Assembly: GCF_900188375.1 (NCBI RefSeq) | Contig: NZ_FZOO01000003.1 | Span: 186,001-250,000, forward strand | DNA from: Geodermatophilus pulveris | GTDB lineage: Bacteria; Actinomycetota; Actinomycetes; Mycobacteriales; Geodermatophilaceae | Direction of reading: 5' to 3' | Length of the DNA stretch: 64,000 nucleotides | Shown: positions 46,309 to 54,773 of the stretch, in pieces | Layout: each line of letters starts with the position of its first letter | How positions within the stretch are numbered: position 1 is the stretch's first letter | Notes under the pieces: model-generated | Database searches by the model: none | What the model was told of the DNA's origin: nothing | Seen by the model: only the letters and a program-made list of their open reading frames with translations | Position numbers and translations under genes: made by a program

Positions 46309-46554
46309 ATGCCTGAGCCGTCCCCGGACCTCACCTCAGCACCCACGTACTTCGAGCTGGTTGAACCGTCCCTGACCGCTGCCGACGGCCGCCGCATGTG
46401 GCGGCTGACCGAGGACGTCCGGCTGAAGATCCACCCGAACGGCCGCATCGAGATCACCGACAGCACCCGGCGGAGTTCGACGTCCGGAACCGGTCCACCC
46501 GCTGGGGGACGGCGGTCCACCTGGTACCCCGGCCGGACGCGGCCTGACGACTGA
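46309..46554 (+). CDS. Small hypothetical protein, possibly frameshifted
   Basis: 81 residues as read. The first two-thirds look coding (APTYFELVEPSLTAADGRRMWRLTEDVRLKIHPNGRIEITDST). After DST a different frame gives a more natural ending (PAEFDVRNRSTRWGTAVHLVPRPDAA, stop at 46,546), so a one-base indel near 46,470 is likely. As annotated its stop overlaps the next start (TGATG). Confidence 0.5.
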   Translation: MPEPSPDLTSAPTYFELVEPSLTAADGRRMWRLTEDVRLKIHPNGRIEITDSTRRSSTSGTGPPAGGRRSTWYPGRTRPDD

Positions 46555-46679
46555 TGACCACCCCAGAACAGCCTGAGCGGCCGTGGTGGCGCAGCTGGCG
46601 CACCTGGTGGGGCTTCACCATCGGGCTGGGCGTGTCCTGGCTCGTCTCGCTGACGCCGGACTCGTGGTGGGGCGGCTGA
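46554..46679 (+). CDS. Trp-rich small membrane peptide, 41 residues
   Basis: ATG shares a base with the preceding stop. Sequence has RPWWRSWRTWWG then a hydrophobic helix FTIGLGVSWLVSL and WW near the end. A single-span membrane peptide; function unknown. Too short to be certain of translation. Confidence 0.45.
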   Translation: MTTPEQPERPWWRSWRTWWGFTIGLGVSWLVSLTPDSWWGG

Positions 46680-46785
46680 CCTCCGAGCCCCATCTACACC
46701 GGGCCCGCTGTCGTACTGACGGCGGGGCCCGGTGCTGTCCCGCACCCTGGCGGGCATGGCCGCCGACCCGCTGCCGGACGCGGCA

Positions 46786-47304
46786 CTAGTCGATGCTGCC
46801 GTCCTCCCTGCGAACGGGCATCGAGGGGAGCGGGAACTCGCTGTATCGCCCATCCTCGCCGACTCGCCTCGGCAGCAGCGACCCTCCGAGCCACTTGAAG
46901 CCAGCTTGCTGACCCGCAGCCACCAGCCCTGCCGCCAGCGCCTGACTCACCGCCGCATGCATCTGCTCATTCTGGTTCGAGTAGGGCATCATCCCGGGCT
47001 CGCCAGCCTCGTCACGGCCCCAGTCCATGGTGTAAGCGGCTGCCTGGGTCGGGTCAGTGACCTCGACCTCGAAGTCGTAGACAAGGCGCAGGAACCGCCG
47101 GGGTTCGGCTCCGTGGATTTCTTCAACAGGGTCCATGGGTTGAGCTTGCACGCTCCGTCGGGCAGTCGCCGGAGGCCGACTCTGGCGTGTCCAGAGCCCG
47201 GCGGGGGCGCTATACCTGTCCTCCAGCTCGCGGAGGACCCGGCGCTCCTCGGCCGCGACGCGCATGTCCAGCCGGTCGGCATCGGTGTACCAGCGGATGG
47301 TCAC
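46786..47304 (-). CDS. Hypothetical protein, 172 residues
   Basis: GTG start chosen because GAGGAG lies nine bases upstream; the frame is open for 60 more codons but those look non-coding. Helical N-terminus with RLDMRVAAEERRVLRELEDRY, a strand-rich middle (RRFLRLVYDFEVEVTDP), and MHAAVSQALAAGLVAAGQQAGF. No family recognised. Codon use is coherent, so I accept it as a gene. Confidence 0.6.
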   Translation of the reverse strand: MTIRWYTDADRLDMRVAAEERRVLRELEDRYSAPAGLWTRQSRPPATARRSVQAQPMDPVEEIHGAEPRRFLRLVYDFEVEVTDPTQAAAYTMDWGRDEAGEPGMMPYSNQNEQMHAAVSQALAAGLVAAGQQAGFKWLGGSLLPRRVGEDGRYSEFPLPSMPVRREDGSID

Positions 47305-47773
47305 GCCGGGAGGCTCCTCGGGTCGGATGTCTGGACTCAAGCTCGATGAGGCCGCATCCGTGTTTCTGAATGGCCCGCTTAGCGACGCGACGGGCGACGG
47401 ACCGCCGGACATTGCTGGCTCATCATTGATGTGGGACCGCGGTCCCTCTGGGGCAGGGAGATTGGACCGGGGGCCGACCCTCACCTGCCCTGGAACACAA
47501 CGCCGCTACTCTGGCGTCCTCGCCGTAGGGTCCTCCGATGGCGAGAAAGCTACTCAGGTGCATTCTGGGCACCCCTTCCCACGTGCGGCAGCACCCGGCC
47601 GGTGAGCGGCTGCAGGGACCTCGCCCTGAAGTCTGTAGCCGATGTAGCAAGCGCCGCGGCAGCCCCCTGAGCGTGCGGGTTGCACAACCCACGCTCCTAC
47701 CTAGATTGTGACCGGGCAACTACGCGCCAGGCGACCCCAACGGGTGCCGCACAACTTGAGCCGCGAGGTGAGG
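47305..47773. other. Gap upstream of the pentapeptide-repeat gene
   Basis: About 470 bp without a supported gene. GC falls toward the pentapeptide-repeat gene, marking the border of a separately acquired segment. Confidence 0.3.
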
Positions 47774-48679
47774 ATGAGCCGTCCCGAGAGCTACGCCGAC
47801 CATGTCATGGCGACCCCTCGAAGAGATAGCTCGTATATGGCCAGTGCTACGAACAAGGGCCAGTCCAGGCTGGGGTTGCATGGTCGGGATCTTGTGATCG
47901 CCCTCTTAGTCGCGCTACTAGGCGTCGGCCTGACGTTTCTACTAGACAATTTGATAGCACGTCGACAGGCGGACTTGGACAACCGCATCGCCGAGCGGCA
48001 AGAGAAGTTGGACAGTGAGATCGCCAATAGACAAGAGGTGCTTGAGAATCTGCGCTTTGTCAGAGAAAGGGCTGGGGATCCGAACAGCTTCAAGCCATTC
48101 TCTGGCCTTAATTTGGCTGGAGCCAATCTCAGAGGGCTCAGACTTGACTGCCCCACACCTGAAGGACCCACATGCGCCGACTTCTCAGGGGCGATTCTGA
48201 CAGATGTTGACTTCGAGGGTGCTAATGTATCGAACGCCACTTTCGAGGGCGCCAGGCTTCAACGTGCTCGCTTCTTCGCAGCCACCGCCATCGGGGTTGA
48301 GTTCTGGAGGGCCGACCTGCGAGAAGCGAGTTTGGATAGAACCTCATTCAGCGACGCAAGCTTCGCTAACGCCAACCTCACCGGCGCGGCCATCGTCGCA
48401 GCCTCTATGAATTCAGTTAGCTTTGAAGAGGCGAACCTGACGGGTGTGTTTCAGAGTCGCAGCTCCTTTGCTGGGGCCAACATGAGAAACGCGACGCTAG
48501 TCGGAGTGGACTTCGCTCGCCGCTCCGTGCTCAATGGCGTGGACCTGAGTGGAGCAAATCTCAACGGCGCAATTCTTACCGGCGATTACCTGCCTCCGGA
48601 TCTCACCAACATCTGCTACTCGCCGGACACTCTTTGGCCCGAGGGTTTCACACCTCCAGCCCCTGTTTGTCACGACTGA
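47774..48679 (+). CDS. Membrane-anchored pentapeptide-repeat protein
   Basis: 301 residues from the ATG preceded by GAGGTGAGG. One membrane helix (about 40-60, DLVIALLVALLGVGLTFLL) followed by a charged coiled-coil (about 62-100, RQADLDNRIAERQEKLDSEI). Then roughly 25 pentapeptide repeats A(D/N)LxX type (about 115-275: LNLAGANLRGL, ANVSNATFEGA, ANLNGAIL). The repeats form a right-handed beta-helix. GC is visibly lower than the chromosome, indicating transfer. Role unknown; Qnr/MfpA-like gyrase protection is possible for soluble relatives but not evident for an anchored one. Confidence 0.88.
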   Translation: MSRPESYADHVMATPRRDSSYMASATNKGQSRLGLHGRDLVIALLVALLGVGLTFLLDNLIARRQADLDNRIAERQEKLDSEIANRQEVLENLRFVRERAGDPNSFKPFSGLNLAGANLRGLRLDCPTPEGPTCADFSGAILTDVDFEGANVSNATFEGARLQRARFFAATAIGVEFWRADLREASLDRTSFSDASFANANLTGAAIVAASMNSVSFEEANLTGVFQSRSSFAGANMRNATLVGVDFARRSVLNGVDLSGANLNGAILTGDYLPPDLTNICYSPDTLWPEGFTPPAPVCHD

Positions 48680-48723
48680 GACCTACCGGGCTTTAGGGCC
48701 ACCGCCCGACCTAGTTCGGTCCG

Positions 48724-49345
48724 TCAGCTTGCGACCAGCCGGATGCGGACCAGAGCGGCCGTGTGTGGGAAGCCGCAGCCGACCCGGCAAGTGGCCCGGA
48801 CGGCGACCCCGGTCGGAGGTGAAGGACACCAACCGGTCGGCCCTCACCTCGGCGTCGCGCCGGACGGCGGTGACCACCCGCTCGGCGGGCAGCCCCACAC
48901 CATGCCGACCCGGCCCTCCGAGGGGGGCAGCGGCACCCCGAAGACCGCCCGGCGGATCGGCTGGGTCGGGTCGGGCTGGAGCAGTGGCCTACCCGACCCG
49001 GTGGCCTCCATCTGAGCCAACACCAGGGCGGTGGCCGGGTTGGTGACGAAGGCGGTGATCTGCGCGCCCACGTTGGCGGCGAGCATCTGCGCCTCAGCGA
49101 AGGCATCCAGGTCGGTCGGGGCGGTCCCGGTGGCGATGTCTTGGACATTGCCCGCGCCGATGGTGAGGCTGGCCAGCCCGTCGGGCTGCTCCCGGCCGTT
49201 GGCGGTTCCGTCACCGAAGAAGGCGGCGTCGACCTTGCGAGCGATGTCGCGGGCCAGGCCCCGCCCGACCTCGGCGGTGGCCTCGGGCGAGCTGTCCTCG
49301 GCCAGCTTGCTGTGGGTGAGTTGGTCTCACTCCGGGCGGATCCGA
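48724..49345 (-). pseudogene. HK97-type phage major capsid protein remnant
   Basis: On the minus strand one frame gives KLAEDSSPEATAEVGRGLARDIARKVDAAFFGDGTANG (in pieces), then DAFAEAQMLAANVGAQITAFVTNPATALVLAQME, TGSGRPLLQPDPTQPIRRAVFGVPL. After a shift near 48,900 another frame gives GLPAERVVTAVRRDAEVRADRLVSFTSD, and a third near 48,810 gives VAVRATCRVGCGFPHTAALVRIRL to the stop at 48,724. The N-terminal scaffold/delta part is missing. Two frameshifts and truncation show a dead prophage gene. Confidence 0.8.
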
Positions 49346-49481
49346 TCCGAAGCAGCGTTCGCCGCTCTTGACCAGCAGGACCTCACGACCTCGACTCCGA
49401 CGACAGCCGGGCAGGGTTCGTGACCGTGCTCGTCTTCGACCCGGATCAGGTCGGATCGGTGCCGAGGCCCCTGCATTGATG

Positions 49482-49510
49482 GTGCCGTGACATCTCGGTG
49501 ACGTCGGCAC
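49482..49510 (+). promoter_or_regulatory. Candidate control site upstream of the subtilase cassette
   Basis: GTGCCG (49,482-49,487) and CGGCAC (49,505-49,510) form an inverted repeat enclosing TGACATCTCGGTGACG (49,488-49,503). The enclosed 16-mer recurs with one change at 58,500-58,515, upstream of an orphan small gene. It lies 42 bp before the subtilase start. Confidence 0.35.
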
Positions 49511-49544
49511 GGCATCGTTTCCTATCACGGTGAAGGGAGCAGCG

Positions 49545-51434
49545 ATGGAGCGCGAGTACTTCGTCCGTGGACAACGCAGGACCGTGGAGGCGCTCGACGA
49601 CATCGTCGCGGTGAAACTGACTCCGACCGACCGCGCCGATGCCGGTGCTGCGGTCGAAGCTCTGGGCACCGAGGCAAGGGTGGAAGACGAGGGCATGCCC
49701 TCGGACGAGGTCGATGCCTTCCGCAATGCTCAGTGGGTCTTTGTGGCGCGCTCGCCGGAAGCCGAGCGCGCGCTGGAGGATCCTTCGGCCGTCGACTACG
49801 CGGAAATGGCCGGCAAACTCGTCAAGCGGCCGAACGGACGGTTCGGCGTCGTCACGAAACGGCTTACCGTGCAGCTCCGGGAGGACATGTCTGAGGAGGA
49901 CGCCGATCAGGCGCTCGCTGAGCGCGGTCTGCAGCAGCTGAAGCGGCTGCGCTTCGCTCCCAATCTGTTCGAGGTGGACACGACCGTTCACGAGGACGCG
50001 CTCTCGGCTTCGGTGGACCTGACCGGGGACCCCCGGTTCACACTGGCCGAACCGAGCCTCATCGAGCATGTGCCAGGGCGCGTGACCCCGACCGATCCCA
50101 GGTACGGGGAACAGTGGCAATGGTCCAACACGGGGCAGGACGGGGGGACACCCGGCGCGGACGTGCACGCCGAAGGTGCTTGGGACCGCACTCTCGGCGC
50201 AGGTATCCGCGTGGCGGTGATCGACAACGGCTTCAACGCGGCTCACGAGGACCTCCAGGCTGGTGTCGTCGCTGAGTCCGGGTTCTTCCAAGAGGCGGGC
50301 CCGGGCCCGGCCGTCTTCGTGCAGGGCACCGCTGGCATGCCCGGCAGCAACCACGGAACCTTCTGTGCGGGTATGGCCGGCGCCCGCCACAACAACGGCC
50401 GCGGCGGGTGTGGCGCGGCTCCTGAGTGCGGATTGATGGTCATCGCTTGCCTGAACGACCAGGTGGGGACCCAAACCACACTGGCCGAGGCGGTCGCCTA
50501 CGCGGCCAATCCCGCGACCGAGATTCCCGGAGCCGATCCCGCCACGGGGGCAGACATCCTCGTGTCGAGTCTTGGGCCGAACGGCGCGGCATGGGACTTG
50601 ACCGTCGCCCTCCAACTCGCCGTGGAGGGAGCTGCCGCCCAGGGCCGTAATGGGCGTGGCCTGGCCATCTTCTGGGCCGCCAGCAACGGCAACAACGTGG
50701 ACATCCTCCAGGACGAGGTCGTCTCGCATCCGGACGTCATCGCCGTCGTTCGATCGACCAGGCAGGACCTGGAAGACAACGCGGCACGCGGCCCGGAGGT
50801 CGAACTCATCGCGCCGGGTGTCCAGGTCGTGAGCACGACCGGCAATGGCGGCTACGGACCCGGGACGGGGACGAGTTATGCCGCGCCGGCCGCGGCTGGG
50901 TGCGCTGCGCTCGCGCTCGCGGTGAACCCCGACCTCACCCGCGATGAGCTGCGCCAGATCATGCACGACTCTGCCGACAAGATCGGAGGCGTCGTCTACG
51001 ACGGGAACGGCCACAATGACGACTACGGCTTCGGTAGGGTGAACGCCCAACGGGCCGTGGCGCTGGCCGAGAGCTCGCTGCCCGCTGCGCAGGCCAATGC
51101 GGTCGCCCTGGTGCGGCAGACGCCGGGGTGGGGCACGATCCCGGTGGCGTTCGCCACCGGCGACGGCGGCTGGACGATCACCAACGGCGCGGCGCCGAAC
51201 TTCATCCCCGACTGGGCGCACCAGCCCGGGGTGCGGCTGGTGGCCGGGGACTTCAACGGCAACGGGCTGACCGACATCGCGCTGGTGCGGCAGACGCCGG
51301 GGTGGGGCACGATCCCGGTGGCGTTCGCCACCGGCGACGGCGGCTGGACGATCACCAACGGCGCGGCGCCGAACTTCATCCCCGACTGGGCGCACCAGCC
51401 CGGCGTCCGGCTCGCGCCGGGGGCCTACAAGTGA
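49545..51434 (+). CDS. S8 subtilisin-like peptidase with C-terminal tandem repeats
   Basis: 629 residues from the ATG preceded by AGGGAG. Residues 1-185 are a propeptide-like region. The S8 domain (about 190-505) has the full triad: D (VAVIDNGFN), H (SNHGTFCAGM), S (GTGTSYAAPAAAG), plus oxyanion AASNGNN. The C-terminus has two tandem 58-residue repeats (VRQTPGWGTIPVAFATGDGGW...VRLVAGDFNGNGLTDIA), a VCBS/FG-GAP-like beta-propeller blade sequence. No signal peptide is visible, which is unusual for such repeats. First gene of a three-gene cassette. Confidence 0.9.
   Translation: MEREYFVRGQRRTVEALDDIVAVKLTPTDRADAGAAVEALGTEARVEDEGMPSDEVDAFRNAQWVFVARSPEAERALEDPSAVDYAEMAGKLVKRPNGRFGVVTKRLTVQLREDMSEEDADQALAERGLQQLKRLRFAPNLFEVDTTVHEDALSASVDLTGDPRFTLAEPSLIEHVPGRVTPTDPRYGEQWQWSNTGQDGGTPGADVHAEGAWDRTLGAGIRVAVIDNGFNAAHEDLQAGVVAESGFFQEAGPGPAVFVQGTAGMPGSNHGTFCAGMAGARHNNGRGGCGAAPECGLMVIACLNDQVGTQTTLAEAVAYAANPATEIPGADPATGADILVSSLGPNGAAWDLTVALQLAVEGAAAQGRNGRGLAIFWAASNGNNVDILQDEVVSHPDVIAVVRSTRQDLEDNAARGPEVELIAPGVQVVSTTGNGGYGPGTGTSYAAPAAAGCAALALAVNPDLTRDELRQIMHDSADKIGGVVYDGNGHNDDYGFGRVNAQRAVALAESSLPAAQANAVALVRQTPGWGTIPVAFATGDGGWTITNGAAPNFIPDWAHQPGVRLVAGDFNGNGLTDIALVRQTPGWGTIPVAFATGDGGWTITNGAAPNFIPDWAHQPGVRLAPGAYK
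51111..51422 (+). repeat. Two tandem 174-bp repeats in the S8 peptidase gene
   Basis: Units start at 51,111 and 51,285 (period 174 bp, 58 codons); the second is incomplete. Over about 125 compared bases they show no differences until near the end of the second. Such identity at synonymous sites indicates recent duplication or gene conversion. Confidence 0.9.
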
Positions 51435-51500
51435 CGGGCGTCGGCCGGCGGGGTCAGGGGTGCCAGCTCGCCACCGCGCTCGACGCCGGAGGGGAACCCG

Positions 51501-51845
51501 GTGACCGATGACATGACCGGCGACGAGTGGACGGCCGAGCCGGTGTTCCGAGTGCGGCTGGAGGCCGAGAGCCCGTCCGCCCTACGCGCCTTCCTCGACG
51601 AGGTCCAACCCGACGTGGGCTGTCGGCCCGTGGCCAGCCGATCGGCCTCCGGATTCGTCATGGACGTCTACTTGCCGGAGTCGCGGCTGGAGAGCGCGCG
51701 ATCCAGCCGTGCGGCTCCGCGGGTGTCGATGACCGTCCTGGAGAACGCGACCGAGGTGGGACGCGAACGCCAGGCCGACGTCGGTGAGGGCAATCGATTC
51801 GCCGCCAGGAGCGAGGTCCCTCGAGGACTGGGCCGGAAGGAGTGA
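51501..51845 (+). CDS. Small protein of the protease cassette, 114 residues
   Basis: GTG start with GGAGGGG upstream. N-terminal two-thirds has an alternating strand/helix pattern (EPVFRVRLEAESPSALRAFLDEVQPDVG, SGFVMDVYLPESRLESA, VSMTVLENATEVGRERQ), compatible with a beta-alpha-beta ferredoxin-like fold as in subtilase propeptides/I9 inhibitors; that is inference. The C-terminus (GNRFAARSEVPRGLGRKE) is basic. Sits between the two protease genes, with the M14 start 7 bp after its stop, so it is almost certainly co-transcribed. Confidence 0.75.
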   Translation: MTDDMTGDEWTAEPVFRVRLEAESPSALRAFLDEVQPDVGCRPVASRSASGFVMDVYLPESRLESARSSRAAPRVSMTVLENATEVGRERQADVGEGNRFAARSEVPRGLGRKE

Positions 51846-51852
51846 GTGACTC

Positions 51853-53463
51853 GTGGCCTACCTGAACGCCGTGGAGATCGAGTCCGCGCTGCAGAACCTC
51901 GCCGCCGCGTACCCCGATGCAGCAGAGCTGGTTCCGTGTCCTCACCTCACTCATGAGGGGCGGCGGACCCACGTCCTGCGGGTGGGGACGTCGGATGCCA
52001 CGGACGTGGACGCCGTCCTCCTCCTCGGTGGCGTCCACGCCCGTGAGTGGGTGCCGCCGGACGCGTTGGTCTCCTTGGCCGCGGACCTGCTCGAGGCGTT
52101 CAGCCTGGGCACGGGGCTGGGCTACGGCGGCCAGAAATTCTCCTCCGCCGAGATCCAGCAGATCATGGGGACCATCAACCTCCTCATCTACCCGTGCGTG
52201 AACCCGGACGGGCGCCAGCACAGCCAAACCGTGGATGCGCTCTGGCGCAAGAACCGTCGCCCGCATCTGGGCGGAGGCAACTGCATCGGCGTGGACCTGA
52301 ATCGCAATTTCGACTTCCTGTGGGACCATCTCGCCAAGTTTGCGGGGGACTCCGGGGTCAACACCTCCGCGAACCCCTGTGACCGGTTCGTCTTCCGCGG
52401 TCCACACCCCGCCTCGGAGCCGGAAACGCGCAACGTCGTCTGGGTCTTGGACAATCATCCCCGTATCCGCTGGTTGGTCGACGTGCACAGCGCCGTCCCG
52501 GTGATCTTGCACTCCTGGGGCAGCGATGAGAACCAGACGGCGCGACCGGAGCAGACCTTCCTGGCCGCCGCATTCGACAGCGTGCGAGGCCGTCGGGGCG
52601 ACACCGCGTATGGGGAGTACATCACCCAGGCCGACCTGGACGTGATCACCGCTCTCTCGGCTGGGGTGAACGACGCAATTCTAATGGTGCGCGGCGATGA
52701 CTACGGCTTTGAACAGGCCTACGGGCTCTACCCGACGTCCGGCGCCAGCGACGACTACGCGTTCAGTCGTCATTTCGTCGACCCCGCCAAGGGGAAGGTC
52801 TACGGCTTCACCATCGAATGCGGCCGCGTCTTCCAGCCAGACCTGACTGAGGCCGAGGGTGTCATTCGTGAGGTCAGTGCGGGACTGTTGGCGTTGGGCC
52901 TTGCCGTGGCGGCCAATGCTCCCAGCTCCCTGTCTTCAGCGGAGAAGGCCACCGACATCGCGCTGGTGCGGCAGACGCCGGGGTGGGCGACGATTCCGGT
53001 GGCGTTCGCCACCGGCGACGGCGGGTGGCGCGTGACCAATGGTGCGGCGCCGGCGTTCATCCCCGACTGGGCGCACCAGCCCGGGGTGCGGCTGGTGGCC
53101 GGGGACTTCAACGGTGACGGGCTGACCGACATCGCGCTGGTGCGGCAGACGCCGGGGTGGGCGACGATTCCGGTGGCGTTCGCCACCGGCGACGGCGGGT
53201 GGCGCGTGACCAATGGTGCGGCGCCGGCGTTCATCACCGACTGGGCGCACCAGCCCGGGGTGCGGCTGGTGGCCGGGGACTTCAACGGTGACGGGCTGAC
53301 CGACATCGCGCTGGTGCGGCAGACGCCGGGGTGGGCGACGATTCCGGTGGCGTTCGCCACCGGCGACGGCGGGTGGCGCGTGACCAATGGTGCCGCGCCG
53401 GCGTTCATCACCGACTGGGCGCACCAGCCCGACGTCAGGCTCGCGCCTGGGGCCTACACGTGA
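51853..53463 (+). CDS. M14 zinc carboxypeptidase with C-terminal tandem repeats
   Basis: 536 residues from GTG. M14 domain about 1-365: zinc ligands in GGVHAREWVPP (H, E) and VDVHSA (H), substrate-binding DLNRNFDF, and catalytic Glu in GFTIECG. Cys residues flank the fold. Three tandem copies of the same 58-residue repeat as in the S8 peptidase (WATIPVAFATGDGGWRVTNGAAPAFI...DFNGDGLTDIALVRQ) end the protein. No signal peptide. Removes C-terminal residues from peptides, presumably downstream of the S8 enzyme. Confidence 0.9.
   Translation: MAYLNAVEIESALQNLAAAYPDAAELVPCPHLTHEGRRTHVLRVGTSDATDVDAVLLLGGVHAREWVPPDALVSLAADLLEAFSLGTGLGYGGQKFSSAEIQQIMGTINLLIYPCVNPDGRQHSQTVDALWRKNRRPHLGGGNCIGVDLNRNFDFLWDHLAKFAGDSGVNTSANPCDRFVFRGPHPASEPETRNVVWVLDNHPRIRWLVDVHSAVPVILHSWGSDENQTARPEQTFLAAAFDSVRGRRGDTAYGEYITQADLDVITALSAGVNDAILMVRGDDYGFEQAYGLYPTSGASDDYAFSRHFVDPAKGKVYGFTIECGRVFQPDLTEAEGVIREVSAGLLALGLAVAANAPSSLSSAEKATDIALVRQTPGWATIPVAFATGDGGWRVTNGAAPAFIPDWAHQPGVRLVAGDFNGDGLTDIALVRQTPGWATIPVAFATGDGGWRVTNGAAPAFITDWAHQPGVRLVAGDFNGDGLTDIALVRQTPGWATIPVAFATGDGGWRVTNGAAPAFITDWAHQPDVRLAPGAYT
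52966..53451 (+). repeat. Three tandem 174-bp repeats in the M14 gene
   Basis: Units start at 52,966, 53,140 and 53,314. They are nearly identical to each other but differ from the S8 units at the same codons in both (WATIP versus WGTIP; RVTNGAAPAF versus TITNGAAPNF), so units have been homogenised within each gene. Confidence 0.9.
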
Positions 53464-53686
53464 TCCGGCAGGCGACCCAATGCGGGTGAGACGGGCGGCG
53501 CGGCGCTCACCGGGTCGATGGCGCCTCCCGCAGGGGTGAGGTTGGCGCACCGACATCGCTGCGGCTTGGTCGCGCTGGCGAGGATGTTGCGCACGGCCAA
53601 GAACAAGTGAATGTAGGCAACAGCAAGGTGCCTATAAGCAAGGAGGGGTGAGCCATGCCTTACGACCCGCCAGGACAGGCCCTAGT

Positions 53687-54768
53687 TGTACCCGGCCATC
53701 AGGTTGGTGCCAGGCGGCTGATCGGAGGACGACCGCCGAGTGCACTGTGGCGGCGCTGAGTGTTGTAGTGCTCGATCCAGGGGGCAAGGGCTGCGGCGCG
53801 CTCGTCGTTGCTGGTGAAGACCTGGCGGTAGGCCCACTCGCTGACCAGGGTGCGGTTGAGGCGTTCGACCTTGCCGTTCTGCCAGGGGCAGTGCGGCTTG
53901 ATGAACTTCTGCCGGGCTCCCAGCGCGGTGATGACCTCGCGCAGCGACCACCGGTAGGCCCAGGCGTTGTCGGTCATCACCCGCTCGATCCGGTCGATGC
54001 CGTGGGTGGCGAAGTAGGCCGCGGCGCGGGTCAGGAAGCCGGCGCAGGACACGCCCTTCTCGTCGGGCAAGATCTCGGAGTAGGCCAGCCGGGAGTGGTC
54101 ATCGACCAGCGAGTGGACGTAGTCGTAGCCGACGGTGGTGGCCCGGTCGCGGCTGGTACTGCCGGCGGCGCGGCCGTGCGCGCGCCAGCCGCCGCCGTCG
54201 GGGATGCGGGCCAGCTTCTTGACGTCCATGTGCACCAGCTCGCCGGGCCGGGACCGCTCGTAGCGGACCGCGGTCGTCTTCGAGGACCGGATCACGTGTC
54301 CGGTCATCGGGTCCAGGGCGGCCAGCCGGGGCTGTCCGCGGCGGACCAGGACGCGGGAGACCGTGCGGGCCGGCACCCCGAGCTCGGCGCCGATCCAGGC
54401 CGGCCCGCGACGCTCACGGCGGCGTAGCTCGACGATGCGGTCCTCCACCTCCGCGGCGGTGCGCCGTGGGCTGGTGTGCGGGCGGCTGGACCGGTCGGCC
54501 AGCCCGGCCTCGCCCTCGGCCTCGTATCGGCCGATCCAGGTCCGCACGCACTTGCGGGAGATCCCCATCGCCGCGGCGATGTGCGCCTGCTGCCACCCGG
54601 CCCGGTGATGGGCGACGATCAGCTTCCGGCCGTGCACGGTCAGCCGGGCATTACCGTGGGACACGAGAACCTCCGAGCGGATGTGGGCCTTCGACAAGCC
54701 ACACCCCACTCGGAGGTTCTCCTTCATTCAAGCCAGCCCGCCGTCACCAACGTCCTGGCTCGGTACAC
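53687..54768. mobile_element. IS481-family insertion sequence
   Basis: 1,082 bp bounded by inverted ends starting TGTACC (left TGTACCCGGCCATCAGGTTG, right complement TGTACCGAGCCAGGACGTTG). Flanked by 6-bp direct repeats CCTAGT at 53,681-53,686 and 54,769-54,774. The transposase is intact, so the copy may be active. It abuts the IS701-type element. Confidence 0.92.
53699..54664 (-). CDS. IS481-family transposase
   Basis: 321 residues from the GTG preceded by GGAGGT; an ATG 63 nt further upstream is possible. N-terminal helix-turn-helix pair (QAHIAAAMGISRKCVRTWIGRYEAEG), then an integrase core with DDE residues: HMDVKKLARI, DDHSRLAYSEI, MTDNAWAYRW...VERLNRTL. DDE catalysis mobilises the element. 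Confidence 0.93.
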   Translation of the reverse strand: MSHGNARLTVHGRKLIVAHHRAGWQQAHIAAAMGISRKCVRTWIGRYEAEGEAGLADRSSRPHTSPRRTAAEVEDRIVELRRRERRGPAWIGAELGVPARTVSRVLVRRGQPRLAALDPMTGHVIRSSKTTAVRYERSRPGELVHMDVKKLARIPDGGGWRAHGRAAGSTSRDRATTVGYDYVHSLVDDHSRLAYSEILPDEKGVSCAGFLTRAAAYFATHGIDRIERVMTDNAWAYRWSLREVITALGARQKFIKPHCPWQNGKVERLNRTLVSEWAYRQVFTSNDERAAALAPWIEHYNTQRRHSALGGRPPISRLAPT

Positions 54769-54773
54769 CTAGT

